Positions 51,453 through 61,900 of a stretch of DNA of 64,000 bases are shown in pieces. The stretch lies in the NCBI GenBank assembly GCA_943329665.2, contig CALQEU020000016.1, positions 13,172 to 77,171 of the forward strand, given 5' to 3'. The notes under the pieces were generated by a model. The model saw only the letters and a program-made list of their open reading frames with translations. It had not been told where the DNA came from and searched no databases. Position numbers and translations under genes: made by a program. Source of the DNA: JAJTFW01 sp903922455 (GTDB lineage Bacteria; Bacteroidota; Bacteroidia; AKYH767-A; OLB10). Position 1 is the stretch's first letter. Each line of letters opens with the position of its first letter.

Positions 51453-54400
51453 CTAATTTGCCGTTTCTTTTAACCTTTCAATTTCCATTTTAAAAGCAAC
51501 GATCACTTCATCAATCACTTTTTGAATCAATTCCAAATCGGCTTTTAATTGAATAACATTTCCTTTTTTCTCGCTAAAATCTTCGACATTACGTATACGT
51601 TGCTTCAATACCAAAATTCCTGCACCATCAATAGAGGGTTTAATTTTATGGGCTACTTTACTGACTTGGTCAAATTGATTTTTTTCAAAGTACGCCATCA
51701 TATTCTCAACAGAGACAGGAATAGTTTCAATAAATAGCGAAAGCATCTTTATCAAGAAAGCTTTATTTGAGGGATGATCATTTTGTAGTGAAGATAAATC
51801 GTACAATAATTCATCTGGAAAAACAATTGGTTTTTTACGAGCAGGAAACTTCCTTTTCTTCATCGAGTCCGATATCCATTCCTTACCACTAATATGCATA
51901 GCCAACTTCCGATACAAGGTTTCTTCTTTAAAAGGTTTAACCACCCAATCGTTCATACCTAATGACATCAATTTTTTATGAGCTTGTCGACCTGTATTGG
52001 CGGTTAAAGCAATGACAGGAACACGAGATTTAGCGGGATTTCTCATCTCCCGAATTTTTTTTGTTGCTTCAATTCCATCCATAATAGGCATTTGAATATC
52101 CATCAACACCAAATCATAATCATTCAATTCCATCAAACGCAACACCTCTTCTCCATTCCCTGCAACATCAACATGAAAGCCCCAATCCTTTAGCATAGAT
52201 TCCGCAACAAAAACATTTACTTTATTATCTTCTGCTAAAAGAATATTCAGCGTTCCTAGATCTTGTAATTCAATTGAGGACAATCTATGTGGCTCATTGA
52301 TTAATTTTGCCTTTTTATATTTAATCATAAAATGAAAAGAGCTTCCCACATTTTCAGTGCTTTCCACCCAAATTCTTCCGCCTTGCTTTTCAATAAGATT
52401 TTTTGAAATTGTTAATCCCAGACCCACTCCACTTTGCTTACTACCTACTATATCAATCTGGGTAAAACTGTCAAATATTTTTCCTTGATGAGCGGGTGGA
52501 ATACCAATTCCAGTATCCTTAACAGTGAACTGAATTTCTACATTCTCATTATCTTCATTCATCACTTGATGAGTGAGTAAAACCTCTCCATAATTCGTAA
52601 ACTTTATTGCATTATTCAAAAGATTCAACAATACCTGACTCAACCGGTAGGGATCACCCATCACTTTTGGAATCGGTGTACTCCCAAGATGCTTATGACG
52701 TAATAAAACATCTTTCTCTTCGGCTTTAAACATTTGCAGATTGATGGCAGTATCAGTCACACGAGTTGGGTCGAAATTCACTTCTTCCAATGTCAATTTA
52801 CCTTCTTCGATTCGGGTGAAATCTAAAATTTCGCTGATAATTACCATTAGGTTTTCAGCAGTCTGATGTAAAACGTCAGTATAATTTCTTTGAACGCTAC
52901 TTAATGAAGATTTTTTAAGTAGTCTTGACATTCCTAAAATGCCATTGAGTGGAGTTCTTAATTCATGACTTATATTTGCTAAGAAAAGTTCTTTTGCTTT
53001 GGAGGATTCCTCTGCAATTTTTCTCGCTCTTATCAACTCTTGCTCAACCGATTTTCTTTCTGTGATGTCGACTACTGTTCCAAATATTTTTTTTACATTC
53101 CCATTCTCATAATCAGAAACACGCAATCGAGCTTCGATAAACTTTACTTTTTTATGTCCAATATTAATCCTAAACTCAAGCATTTGTTTATGCCCAGTTG
53201 CAGCTGTCAATTCAAAAACTTCTTTAAAAATCGATTGATCATCAGGATGAACGGTACTTAAAACTTCTTCATAATTTGGTTCCATTGAAGAAGAATCTCT
53301 TTCCCAGATATAATACACTCCTTCTGCCCAATCAAATGTTTTTTCTTTTAAATCAAAATAAAAAGATCCTAGTTTGGCAATTATTTGTGCTTGCAACAAA
53401 CTTTTCTCACTAAACTTTATTTTCTCTTCTGCATTTTGGCGTTCAGTAACATCTATATTCGTCCCAAATATTTTAACTACCTTTCCATTTTCATCCTTTA
53501 TAGCTTTTCCTTTTGAGTAAAATACTTTAGCTTTATTTGCCCAAGTATTTACACGGAATTGAACTTCTACTGGCTCCCCGGACTCGATAAGTGATTTAAA
53601 AACTACACGAACTTTTTCCTGATCATCTTTATGCACATGGGTAAAGAAATTTTCTTGAGTAGGTATGTCAACACCTTGATCTAAATCCCATATTGCATAG
53701 GTGCCGGGTGACCATTCAATATGCAACTCAGGAATCAAAGTCACTTCCCAACTTCCCGATTTCGATAACTGCTGAGCTTCTAAAAGCCTTGCTTCATTTA
53801 ATTTGAACTTTTCCTCTGACTCTTTTGCAGCAGTAACATCAATACAAGATCCTATGATCAACATAGAATCATCTGTCAAGGACTTTGCGATCTTCAAAAA
53901 AGTATCAATATGTTTTACTTTACCTGTAGGTGTAATAATTCTATACTTATGAAACCAAGGATACATATTTGGATGAATCAACTTTTCATGCTGCTGAAGG
54001 TTTTCAAGATCATCAGGATGTACGGAAGAATAAAACAAACTCACAGAAAGTTCAATATTTTTATCTAACTCCCAGATAGCATACATACCTAGGGACCAAG
54101 TAAGAACACCTGATTCACAATTCAATTCAAAACTTCCTGTTTTTGAAAGTTCTTGCGCTTCATTCAAACGCATTTCATTCATCACAATTTCCTCATGGGT
54201 CAGAATTTGATCAGAGATATCAATGAGTGATCCGAAAATCGCAATCACCTTTCCGTTCGTGTCAAGAATTCCTCTAATAAAACACTTTATATGTTTAATT
54301 AAATTATTTACTACCAATCTAAATTCACACAGGTCTTCACTTCTCTTTTCTATTACTGATTTCAAATGTTCTCTGACTGCTTCTTGATCCTCGTGATGAG

Positions 54401-55346
54401 TGATGCTTAATAAAGATTCAAAATTTAAATGATCATCACCTTTCACCTTACCACAAATTGTATACATTCCAACTGACCAACTCATACTATTGTCGTTCAA
54501 CTGCCAATACCAGTTTCCCGATTTTGTCAATTGTTGTGCTTCGATCAACTGCCTTTCACTCTCCCGCAATTTATCTTCGCTCTTCTTTCTATCGGTAATA
54601 TCCGTTGAAATTCCGAGTACATTGACGGTTCCATCATCGCCTAATATTGGAACTGTTACAGTATCAAACCAAATTACTGTTCCATTCTTCTTCGTAAAAG
54701 TATCTTCCACTCGTTTCATCTTACGAGTTTGAATGACTTCAGCGTCCACTTTTAAATAACCCGATGATTCTATTGAATTAGAATGCACCTCCGCATTGTT
54801 TCTGTTGATTAATTCTTCGGGAGTGGTGTCATAAAGATTCGCAACCGCTTTATTTACTAAAATGAATTGCCCCTCAGAATTTTTAATAAATATAGAATTG
54901 GGACTTTCATTTAATATGGCATCCGTTACTCGTTTGTTTTCCTCTAATTGTCTGCGAATATTTTGTTGAGTTGTAATTTCAATCCCATGGCCAATAAAAT
55001 ACAATAATTCTCGCTTTTCCTCATTAAAAACAGGAGATACTCTTCGTAAATAATATCGTCCCTTTCCTTCAGCATCAACAAGGCTTTCCTCCCAAGCTAC
55101 TTCACTTTTTGAAATAATGGCTGCCTCTAATTTACTTTGGCGATTGAAGCCAATTGCCTCGTCTATCCCTCTATAAATACAATATTCAATATCTGTTTTG
55201 CCAATGATCCATTCTCGCATCTCCACACTTTTCACTGCGTATGGATTAATATACAAGTATCTAAAATTTTTATCCAAAATAGCAATGTCGCCATGTAGAT
55301 TTTCCAGCACGGTTTTGTAAAACGAAGGAATAATTTTATCATCCAT
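51453..55346 (-). CDS. hybrid histidine kinase with six PAS domains, receiver and Hpt
   Basis: 1297 residues, no membrane helix. Six PAS/PAC units span about 1-770; units 3 to 6 each begin with a variant of L-x-AQ-x-x-x-K-x-GS (AQQLTKSGNWYW, AQELSKTGSFEL, AQQLSKSGSWEV, AQIIAKLGSFYF) and clearly arose by duplication. HisKA has NISHELRTPLNG (His about 794), then HATPase_c (DTGIGIPP, GVGLGLTISKNL), a receiver domain with DIQMPIMDG (Asp about 1082), and a C-terminal Hpt with AHKIKPSID (His about 1232). It is a multistep phosphorelay sensor for a soluble or redox cue. It lies 13 bases after the sigma-54 regulator gene, a cognate pair. Confidence 0.93.
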   Translation of the reverse strand: MDDKIIPSFYKTVLENLHGDIAILDKNFRYLYINPYAVKSVEMREWIIGKTDIEYCIYRGIDEAIGFNRQSKLEAAIISKSEVAWEESLVDAEGKGRYYLRRVSPVFNEEKRELLYFIGHGIEITTQQNIRRQLEENKRVTDAILNESPNSIFIKNSEGQFILVNKAVANLYDTTPEELINRNNAEVHSNSIESSGYLKVDAEVIQTRKMKRVEDTFTKKNGTVIWFDTVTVPILGDDGTVNVLGISTDITDRKKSEDKLRESERQLIEAQQLTKSGNWYWQLNDNSMSWSVGMYTICGKVKGDDHLNFESLLSITHHEDQEAVREHLKSVIEKRSEDLCEFRLVVNNLIKHIKCFIRGILDTNGKVIAIFGSLIDISDQILTHEEIVMNEMRLNEAQELSKTGSFELNCESGVLTWSLGMYAIWELDKNIELSVSLFYSSVHPDDLENLQQHEKLIHPNMYPWFHKYRIITPTGKVKHIDTFLKIAKSLTDDSMLIIGSCIDVTAAKESEEKFKLNEARLLEAQQLSKSGSWEVTLIPELHIEWSPGTYAIWDLDQGVDIPTQENFFTHVHKDDQEKVRVVFKSLIESGEPVEVQFRVNTWANKAKVFYSKGKAIKDENGKVVKIFGTNIDVTERQNAEEKIKFSEKSLLQAQIIAKLGSFYFDLKEKTFDWAEGVYYIWERDSSSMEPNYEEVLSTVHPDDQSIFKEVFELTAATGHKQMLEFRINIGHKKVKFIEARLRVSDYENGNVKKIFGTVVDITERKSVEQELIRARKIAEESSKAKELFLANISHELRTPLNGILGMSRLLKKSSLSSVQRNYTDVLHQTAENLMVIISEILDFTRIEEGKLTLEEVNFDPTRVTDTAINLQMFKAEEKDVLLRHKHLGSTPIPKVMGDPYRLSQVLLNLLNNAIKFTNYGEVLLTHQVMNEDNENVEIQFTVKDTGIGIPPAHQGKIFDSFTQIDIVGSKQSGVGLGLTISKNLIEKQGGRIWVESTENVGSSFHFMIKYKKAKLINEPHRLSSIELQDLGTLNILLAEDNKVNVFVAESMLKDWGFHVDVAGNGEEVLRLMELNDYDLVLMDIQMPIMDGIEATKKIREMRNPAKSRVPVIALTANTGRQAHKKLMSLGMNDWVVKPFKEETLYRKLAMHISGKEWISDSMKKRKFPARKKPIVFPDELLYDLSSLQNDHPSNKAFLIKMLSLFIETIPVSVENMMAYFEKNQFDQVSKVAHKIKPSIDGAGILVLKQRIRNVEDFSEKKGNVIQLKADLELIQKVIDEVIVAFKMEIERLKETAN

Positions 55347-55359
55347 ATAAAAAATAAAT

Positions 55360-56730
55360 TTACAATTTACCTTCTTTCATTAACCGATAAATAGTGGATT
55401 TTCCAATATCTAGTTTCTTAGCAGTTTCTATCACGTTATTATCATAGCGATCCAAATAATAGCGTATAATCTTATGATTAAATTCATCCAATGTACAATC
55501 TTGATCTAACAAATCAACGGGCGTTCGAGTTGCTGTAAATGAAATATCATCGACATCAATTTGATCGCTGATCGTCATTACAGCAGCTAACTCAACCACT
55601 GCTTTTAATTCTCTTACATTGCCTGGGTATTGATACGCTAATAACTTTTCTTTTGCTGCAACACTAAACGTCTTTTTAGATAATTTGTTCAATGAACAAA
55701 ACGAATCAAGAAACTGTTTTGCTAACAGTAAGATATCATTTCCTCTATCTTTTAAAGGTGGCAATTGGATGGGCAATCCTAACAAGCGATAAAATAAATC
55801 TTCGCGAAACAGACCTACTCGTACTTCTTCCGATAAATTTTTGTTAGTAGCGGTAATGATGCGCACATCGATTGGAATAATTTGATTACTTCCCACGCGA
55901 GTAATTTCTCGCTCTTGCAATACCCGTAACAATTTAACTTGAATAGAAAAATCCAAATCGGCGATTTCATCCAGGAACAAAGTACCACCACTCGCCTCCT
56001 CAAATTTTCCGATGCGCGTATTAATTGCTCCTGTGAAAGATCCTTTCTCATGACCAAAAAGTTCACTTTCCATTAAGTCACGTGGAATAGCCGTAGCATT
56101 AACAGCGACAAATGGCCTATTAGCTCGAGATGAATTAAGATGAACAGCTCTTGCTACCAACTCTTTTCCGGTTCCAGTTTCTCCAGTAAGAGAAACATTG
56201 ATGATAGTAGTTGTTGCTTTTGAAATTAAATTAAAAACATGATTCATTTGCTCACTGTTTCCAATAATCATATTTCGGAGATCATTTTTATCTCCAATTT
56301 GCAAACGCAAATGTTTCACTTCATCTTCTAAAGTAACTTTATTTCGAATATGATGCACCGCATTCCATAGTCGTTCCTTCGTTTCTTCATTCTTAACAAT
56401 ATAATCATAAACACCAAAACGCATCATTGCTAATGCAGTATTTATATCTTCTTGTCCAGAAACAATTACAATTTCCGACTCCGGAACTTTAGATTTTAAT
56501 ACTTTCAATAATTCATCACCTTTAATGTCAGGTAAGGAATAGTCTAAAATAATAATATTTGGTTTTTCATCCAATGCCTTTATCAATTCTTTCCCCGACT
56601 CGAAACGCTTCACTTTATTCTCTGGATTCAATTGTAAATGATGAACCAAAAGCTCTCCATACCATAAATCATCTTCCACCACAAAAATAGCAAGTGGTTT
56701 TTCCGACGCATTCGACTTCATTGTATTCAT
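55360..56730 (-). CDS. sigma-54-dependent response regulator, NtrC family
   Basis: 456 residues. Receiver domain with ILDYSLPD (phospho-acceptor Asp63), an AAA+ domain with Walker A GETGTGKE (183-190), the sigma-54 contact loop GSFTGA (230-235, Ser in place of the first Ala) and FLDEIADLD Walker B, and a Fis-type helix-turn-helix at the very C-terminus (ETAKKLDIGKSTIYRLM, about 434-450). It remodels sigma-54 RNA polymerase after phosphorylation, presumably by the hybrid kinase downstream. Targets are unknown; two sigma-54-like promoters lie at 12164 and 13140. Its own promoter is housekeeping type. Confidence 0.95.
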   Translation of the reverse strand: MNTMKSNASEKPLAIFVVEDDLWYGELLVHHLQLNPENKVKRFESGKELIKALDEKPNIIILDYSLPDIKGDELLKVLKSKVPESEIVIVSGQEDINTALAMMRFGVYDYIVKNEETKERLWNAVHHIRNKVTLEDEVKHLRLQIGDKNDLRNMIIGNSEQMNHVFNLISKATTTIINVSLTGETGTGKELVARAVHLNSSRANRPFVAVNATAIPRDLMESELFGHEKGSFTGAINTRIGKFEEASGGTLFLDEIADLDFSIQVKLLRVLQEREITRVGSNQIIPIDVRIITATNKNLSEEVRVGLFREDLFYRLLGLPIQLPPLKDRGNDILLLAKQFLDSFCSLNKLSKKTFSVAAKEKLLAYQYPGNVRELKAVVELAAVMTISDQIDVDDISFTATRTPVDLLDQDCTLDEFNHKIIRYYLDRYDNNVIETAKKLDIGKSTIYRLMKEGKL

Positions 56731-56737
56731 AATTGTT

Positions 56738-56745
56738 CAAAGATA
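56738..56745 (-). promoter_or_regulatory. -7 promoter element for the sigma-54 regulator operon
   Basis: On the minus strand TATCTTTG, seven bases before the ATG at 56730. It is back to back with the MFS promoter. Confidence 0.6.
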
Positions 56746-56795
56746 AAAAAGTATGGAGATACGGAGCGTAAAAGCCAAATTCAATTCAATTCATA

Positions 56796-56803
56796 TAACT
56801 TTG
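56796..56803 (+). promoter_or_regulatory. -7 promoter element for the MFS gene
   Basis: TAACTTTG followed by CAGC and ATG 56808. Four bases separate element and start codon. Confidence 0.65.
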
Positions 56804-56807
56804 CAGC

Positions 56808-58031
56808 ATGCAGAAAAATCACGATCCTTTTGAAGCCCTTCGATTCAGGGACTTTCGATTTTTTCTGAGTGGTAAACTTTTATTGACCATTGCCTTGCAG
56901 ATGCAGGCCATTGTTGCCAGTTGGATGATTTATGATCAAACAAAAGACCCATTTGCATTGGGATTAATCGGATTAACGGAAGCAATTCCAGCTCTATCAC
57001 TAGCCCTACCAGGAGGTTTTCTTGCTGATCGTTATAATCGCAAAAAACTAATGCTGATGGCTGTGTTTATAATGCTATTAGCCTCTATTGGTTTAGTATA
57101 TTACACGCTATCCGATGTTCAAACCATTGGCACCTGGCCGGCTTATTTAGTAATTTTCTTTATTGGGCTCGCTCGTGGCTTTTTCAATCCTGCCCAATCG
57201 GCCTTTTGGTCACAGCTAGTACCCAATAATAAATACATTAACGCTTCTGTCTGGAATAGCAGTTTATGGCAGGTGGGAGCGGTGACGGGTCCCGCTTTAG
57301 GTGGATTAGCGTATGGATGGTACGGAGCTGCAGTCACTAGTGCGGCAGTTTGCGTTTTAATGATTGTAGTTTTTATTAGTTATGCATTTATACACCATCA
57401 ACCAATGCCCATCAGCGATCGATCCGAATCGATGCGCACTTCTTTAAAAACGGGTATTCAGTTTTTCTTTAAGCAACAACTTTTATTGTCGGCAGTAAGT
57501 TTAGATTTATTCGCCGTATTATTTGGTGGAGCCGTTGCATTATTACCCGCATTTGCAGATCAAATTTTAAATGTAGGTCCAGAAGGCTTAGGATTTCTTC
57601 GTTCTGCTCCTGCTATTGGAGCGGTTTTAATGGCGGCCTTTATGGCTTTTCGACCACCGGCGAAAGGAGCAGGAAAATTAATGCTATGGTGTGTAGCTGG
57701 ATTTGGTTTATGTATGATTGCTTTTGCTTTCTCACAAAGCTTCTTGTTCTCCATTTTGGTATTGATCTTAAGTGGAATGCTCGACAATGTAAGTGTGGTG
57801 ATTCGATCTACCATTCTACAAACGCATACACCGAATGAAATGAGAGGACGAGTATCTGCTGTAAACAGCATTTTTGTGGGATCTTCGAATGAAATTGGTG
57901 CATTCGAATCAGGATTGGCTGCTAAATTTTTAGGATTGGTTAATTCAGTGGTTTTTGGAGGCATCGTGACATTAGGCGTAGTCGCCATTACCTGGAAAAA
58001 AGCACCCAAATTGAGAGATTTAGATTTATAA
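56808..58031 (+). CDS. MFS transporter (EntS/MFS_3-type exporter)
   Basis: 407 residues, twelve predicted helices. It opens FRDFRFFLSGKLLLTIALQMQAIVASWMIYD, the MFS_3/EntS style, with the signature loop GGFLADRYNRKK between helices 2 and 3 and a second-half repeat near RSAPAIGAVLMA. It exports small molecules across the inner membrane by proton antiport; the substrate is unknown. It is divergent from the sigma-54 regulator and converges with a small gene after 5 bases. Confidence 0.88.
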   Translation: MQKNHDPFEALRFRDFRFFLSGKLLLTIALQMQAIVASWMIYDQTKDPFALGLIGLTEAIPALSLALPGGFLADRYNRKKLMLMAVFIMLLASIGLVYYTLSDVQTIGTWPAYLVIFFIGLARGFFNPAQSAFWSQLVPNNKYINASVWNSSLWQVGAVTGPALGGLAYGWYGAAVTSAAVCVLMIVVFISYAFIHHQPMPISDRSESMRTSLKTGIQFFFKQQLLLSAVSLDLFAVLFGGAVALLPAFADQILNVGPEGLGFLRSAPAIGAVLMAAFMAFRPPAKGAGKLMLWCVAGFGLCMIAFAFSQSFLFSILVLILSGMLDNVSVVIRSTILQTHTPNEMRGRVSAVNSIFVGSSNEIGAFESGLAAKFLGLVNSVVFGGIVTLGVVAITWKKAPKLRDLDL

Positions 58032-58036
58032 TAATT

Positions 58037-58540
58037 TTATTTCTTAGCTCCTAAATTCTTAAAAACATTCCACCCATCATCCATATCATTTTTGTTATCA
58101 AATGTAGAAATCCACTCTAGAAATTTCTCTCGAAACTCTTCAATTTCATCTCTCAATACTTTTAAATAAGCGGGGTCTGCTAAATTCAATAAACTCAAAC
58201 CAGCTTCTTGTGCTAACAAATTTTGAGCAGCGACTTTCACTAAGACTGCATTTTCCATTTTAGTAGAAAAACAATTGGCGTCCTCTGCCGCTACTATCCC
58301 GTTCCGTAATTTTTTAACATTGGAAAACATTACTTCCTTATATTGCAAAGAGATATCATCCGAATTCGAAAATGTTTCTACAATTCCATTTACCACATCA
58401 AAAACTTGACGTGCTTTAATCATCAATGGCAAACAAAAAATTCTTTCTTGCTCTCTTTTGATTTCATTTAATGCTTCACCACTGGCAGTGTCATCATTTA
58501 AAAAATCATCGTCGAAATCGTTGTTTAAGTTCCACTGCAT
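58037..58540 (-). CDS. cytosolic helical protein of unknown function
   Basis: 167 residues, acidic N-terminus (DDDFLNDD), then mostly alpha-helical: ALNEIKREQERIFCLPLMIKARQVFDVVNGIVETF and VLRDEIEEFREKFLEWISTFD. No signal peptide or membrane helix, no catalytic motif, no family recognised. The single-copy, well-formed frame with a -7 element 34 bases upstream argues for a real gene. It ends five bases from the convergent MFS gene. Confidence 0.65.
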   Translation of the reverse strand: MQWNLNNDFDDDFLNDDTASGEALNEIKREQERIFCLPLMIKARQVFDVVNGIVETFSNSDDISLQYKEVMFSNVKKLRNGIVAAEDANCFSTKMENAVLVKVAAQNLLAQEAGLSLLNLADPAYLKVLRDEIEEFREKFLEWISTFDNKNDMDDGWNVFKNLGAKK

Positions 58541-58897
58541 ATTTTGAGTATAATTTTAAATCTAACTAGAAAAACAAAGTTATGTTCCATACCAATACAA
58601 GTCAAGTGTCTTTCAAAAACCACAAAATTATTTTAAATATTTATCACATCTAAGGCCAATATATTAAATGTCTAAATCCAAGAAAAATCAGAAATAATAC
58701 AAGATTAACTTAACCAGTGTAGAGATAAAAAGGCAAATCTCAAATCAATTTTTTACTGTTAGAATATTCCATCTCCGTCGATTCAACAACGTATACCCTT
58801 TGATATCAAATTGCTTTAAAATCCAAGCGTTTCTTTTACAATATGTTAAATGACTGTTCGTCCCATGAAGAAGGGCAAAATTCTCCCTAATAAAACT
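58541..58897. other. intergenic region upstream of secA
   Basis: About 360 bases of A/T-rich DNA. A minus-strand -7 element TAACTTTG at 58575-58582 serves the 58037-58540 gene. I see no RNA gene, repeat or structured leader for secA in the rest. Confidence 0.5.
58575..58582 (-). promoter_or_regulatory. -7 promoter element for the 58037-58540 gene
   Basis: On the minus strand TAACTTTG, 34 bases before the ATG at 58540. Confidence 0.45.
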
Positions 58898-58905
58898 TAC
58901 CTTTG
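58898..58905 (+). promoter_or_regulatory. -7 promoter element for secA
   Basis: TACCTTTG followed by CA, 24 bases before the secA ATG. Confidence 0.6.
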
Positions 58906-58929
58906 CAATTCTTAGAATTCTTATAAAAA

Positions 58930-61900
58930 ATGTTAGATTTTATCAATAAAATACTTAAATCCTTCTTAGGCAGTAAGTCGGATCGTGATTTCAAGGAAAC
59001 GCTTCCATATGTGGAGAAGGTGAACAGTTCATTTTCAGGCTTAGCGCAGCTCAGTAATGATGAGCTTCGTGCCAAGACGGAATCCTTCAAGCAACATATT
59101 CAGAACCATATTTCAGAGATTGGAATTGAATTGACTCAATTGACCGAAAGTGCTGAATCTAATTTAGAAATGGATTTACACGAAAAGGAAAAAATATTTA
59201 CGCGTGTTGACGAATTAAAAAAAGAACGCAACAAAAAAATTGAAGAAGCATTGATGGAAATTCATGCCGATGCTTTTGCTGTGGTGAAAGAAACTGCTCG
59301 TCGATTTACAGAGGTTGGCGACTTACAAGTTACTGCGACGCAACACGACAGAGATATCGCCGTGAAGCGTTCGGGTGTTGTGATCAATGGTGATCAAGCT
59401 ACTTATAAAAAATCATGGCTTGCTGCTGGAATCGAAGTAACCTGGGACATGATTCATTACGACGTACAGCTGATTGGCGGAACGGTTTTGCATCAGGGAA
59501 AAATTGCAGAGATGGGAACTGGAGAAGGAAAAACTTTAGTTGCTACGCTTCCTCTTTACTTAAATGCACTTGCAGGAAGAGGAGTTCATGTAGTAACGGT
59601 AAATGACTACCTCGCTAAACGTGACTCGGAGTGGAACGGACCTGTATTTGAATTTTTAGGATTGACTGTGGATTGCATCGACAAACATCAACCCAACTCG
59701 CCTGATCGTCGCAAAGCTTATTTAGCAGACATTACTTACGGAACTAATAACGAATTTGGATTTGATTATCTCAGAGATAATATGGCACGTAGTCCGGAAG
59801 ACATCGTACAACGTGAACATCATTTTGCCATTGTGGATGAGGTCGATTCTGTGTTGATTGATGATGCGCGTACGCCATTAATTATTTCGGGTCCTACACC
59901 AAAAGGAAATGATCAAGAGTTTCATGCACTGAAACCGAAGGTGGAAACTTTAGTGAATTCACAAAAAAATTATGTGAACACATTAATTGCTGAAGCGAAA
60001 AAGAATTTTGAAAATAAAGATAAACAGGAAGATGTAGGAATCATGCTATTGCGTGCACACCGTGGAATGCCTCGTCACCGTGCATTGATTAAATTCTTGA
60101 GTGAACCCGGTGTGAAAGCGTTGCTTTTAAAAACCGAAAATTCGTACATGGCCGATCAAGGTCGACAGATGCGATTAAAGATTGATCCGGAATTATTTTT
60201 TGTTATTGATGAAAAAAATCACAGTATTGAACTATCCGAAAAAGGTGTTGACTTAATTAGCACAAATACAAGTGATGCACATTTCTTTGAGATGCCTGAT
60301 GTAGGTTCGATCATGGCTGATTTAGAAAAATCTACTTTGCCTGCAGAAGAGAAAGCGCAAAAGAAAGAATCACTGATGCTCGATTTCTCCATTAAGAGCG
60401 AGCGTATCCATACTATTAATCAATTATTGCGTGCATATACGCTCTATGAAAAAGATACGGAGTATATTATTCAAGAGGGGAAAATCAAAATTGTTGATGA
60501 GCAAACGGGTCGTGTTTTAGATGGAAGAAGATATAGTGATGGATTACATCAAGCGATTGAAGCGAAAGAAAATGTAAAGGTAGAGGCAGCGACGCAAACG
60601 TATGCTACCGTTACGTTACAGAACTATTTCCGAATGTATCACAAGCTTTCCGGAATGACAGGAACTGCAGAAACAGAGGCGGGTGAGTTCTGGGAAATTT
60701 ATAAACTCGATGTAGTGGTAATTCCAACTAATCGAAGTATTGCTCGTAAGGACGAAGAAGATTTAGTTTATAAAACAACTCGTGAAAAGTACAATGCCGT
60801 AATTGATGAAATTGTTAAGTTAACCGAAGCGAAACGTCCAGTCCTAGTAGGAACTACATCAGTAGAAATTTCAGAATTGTTGAGTCGAATGCTTTCTCAA
60901 CGTAAGATAGCACACAATGTATTGAATGCAAAGAAGCATCAATCAGAAGCCGAGATTGTATCGCAAGCCGGTTTTGCAGGAACCGTAACCATTGCTACCA
61001 ACATGGCAGGTCGTGGTACCGATATTAAATTAGGACCTGGAGTGAAAGAGGCGGGTGGATTAGCCATCATTGGTACAGAGCGACATGAATCGCGTCGTGT
61101 AGATAGACAGTTGCGCGGTCGTGCTGGTCGACAAGGTGACCCAGGATCGTCACAGTTTTTTGTTTCGTTGGAAGATAGTTTGATGCGTTTATTTGGATCT
61201 GAGCGTATAGCAGGACTGATGGATCGCATGGGATTGAAAGAAGGAGAAGTGATTCAGCACAGCATGATTTCGAAGAGTATTGAACGAGCTCAACGCAAGG
61301 TAGAAGAAAATCATTTTGGAACACGTAAACGTTTGTTAGAGTATGATGACGTAATGAATGCGCAACGGGAAGTGATTTACAAAAAGCGTCGACATGCATT
61401 ATACGGAGAACGTTTAGCACTTGATTTGCAAAACATGTTATTCGATTTGAATGAAAGCATGGTAGTGGCACATCAAGAAGATCGTGATTTTGCAGGATAT
61501 AATTTTGAGTTGATGCGAAACTTCGCAGTGGATAGTCCAGTGACCGAACAGGAATTCATGGGTGGAAAAGCAGAAGACGTTGCCGATACCATTTACCATT
61601 CACTCGATCATCATTATCGCACCAAATCTTCAGCTATTTCTGAACGTGCTTATCCTATTTTCAAGCAAGTATACGAACAACAAGGGCAGCAATTTGAAAA
61701 TATTGTAGTTCCCTTTAGCGATGGAATTCGCACGGTACAAGTTTTAGCGAATTTGAAAAAATCGTATGATTCACAAGGAAGTGAAATGATTCGTGCATTT
61801 GAAAGAAGCATTGCATTAAATTTCATTGACGATTCATGGAAGGAGCATTTGCGTGAGATGGATGATTTGAAGCAGAGTGTACAAAACGCCGTTTACGAGC

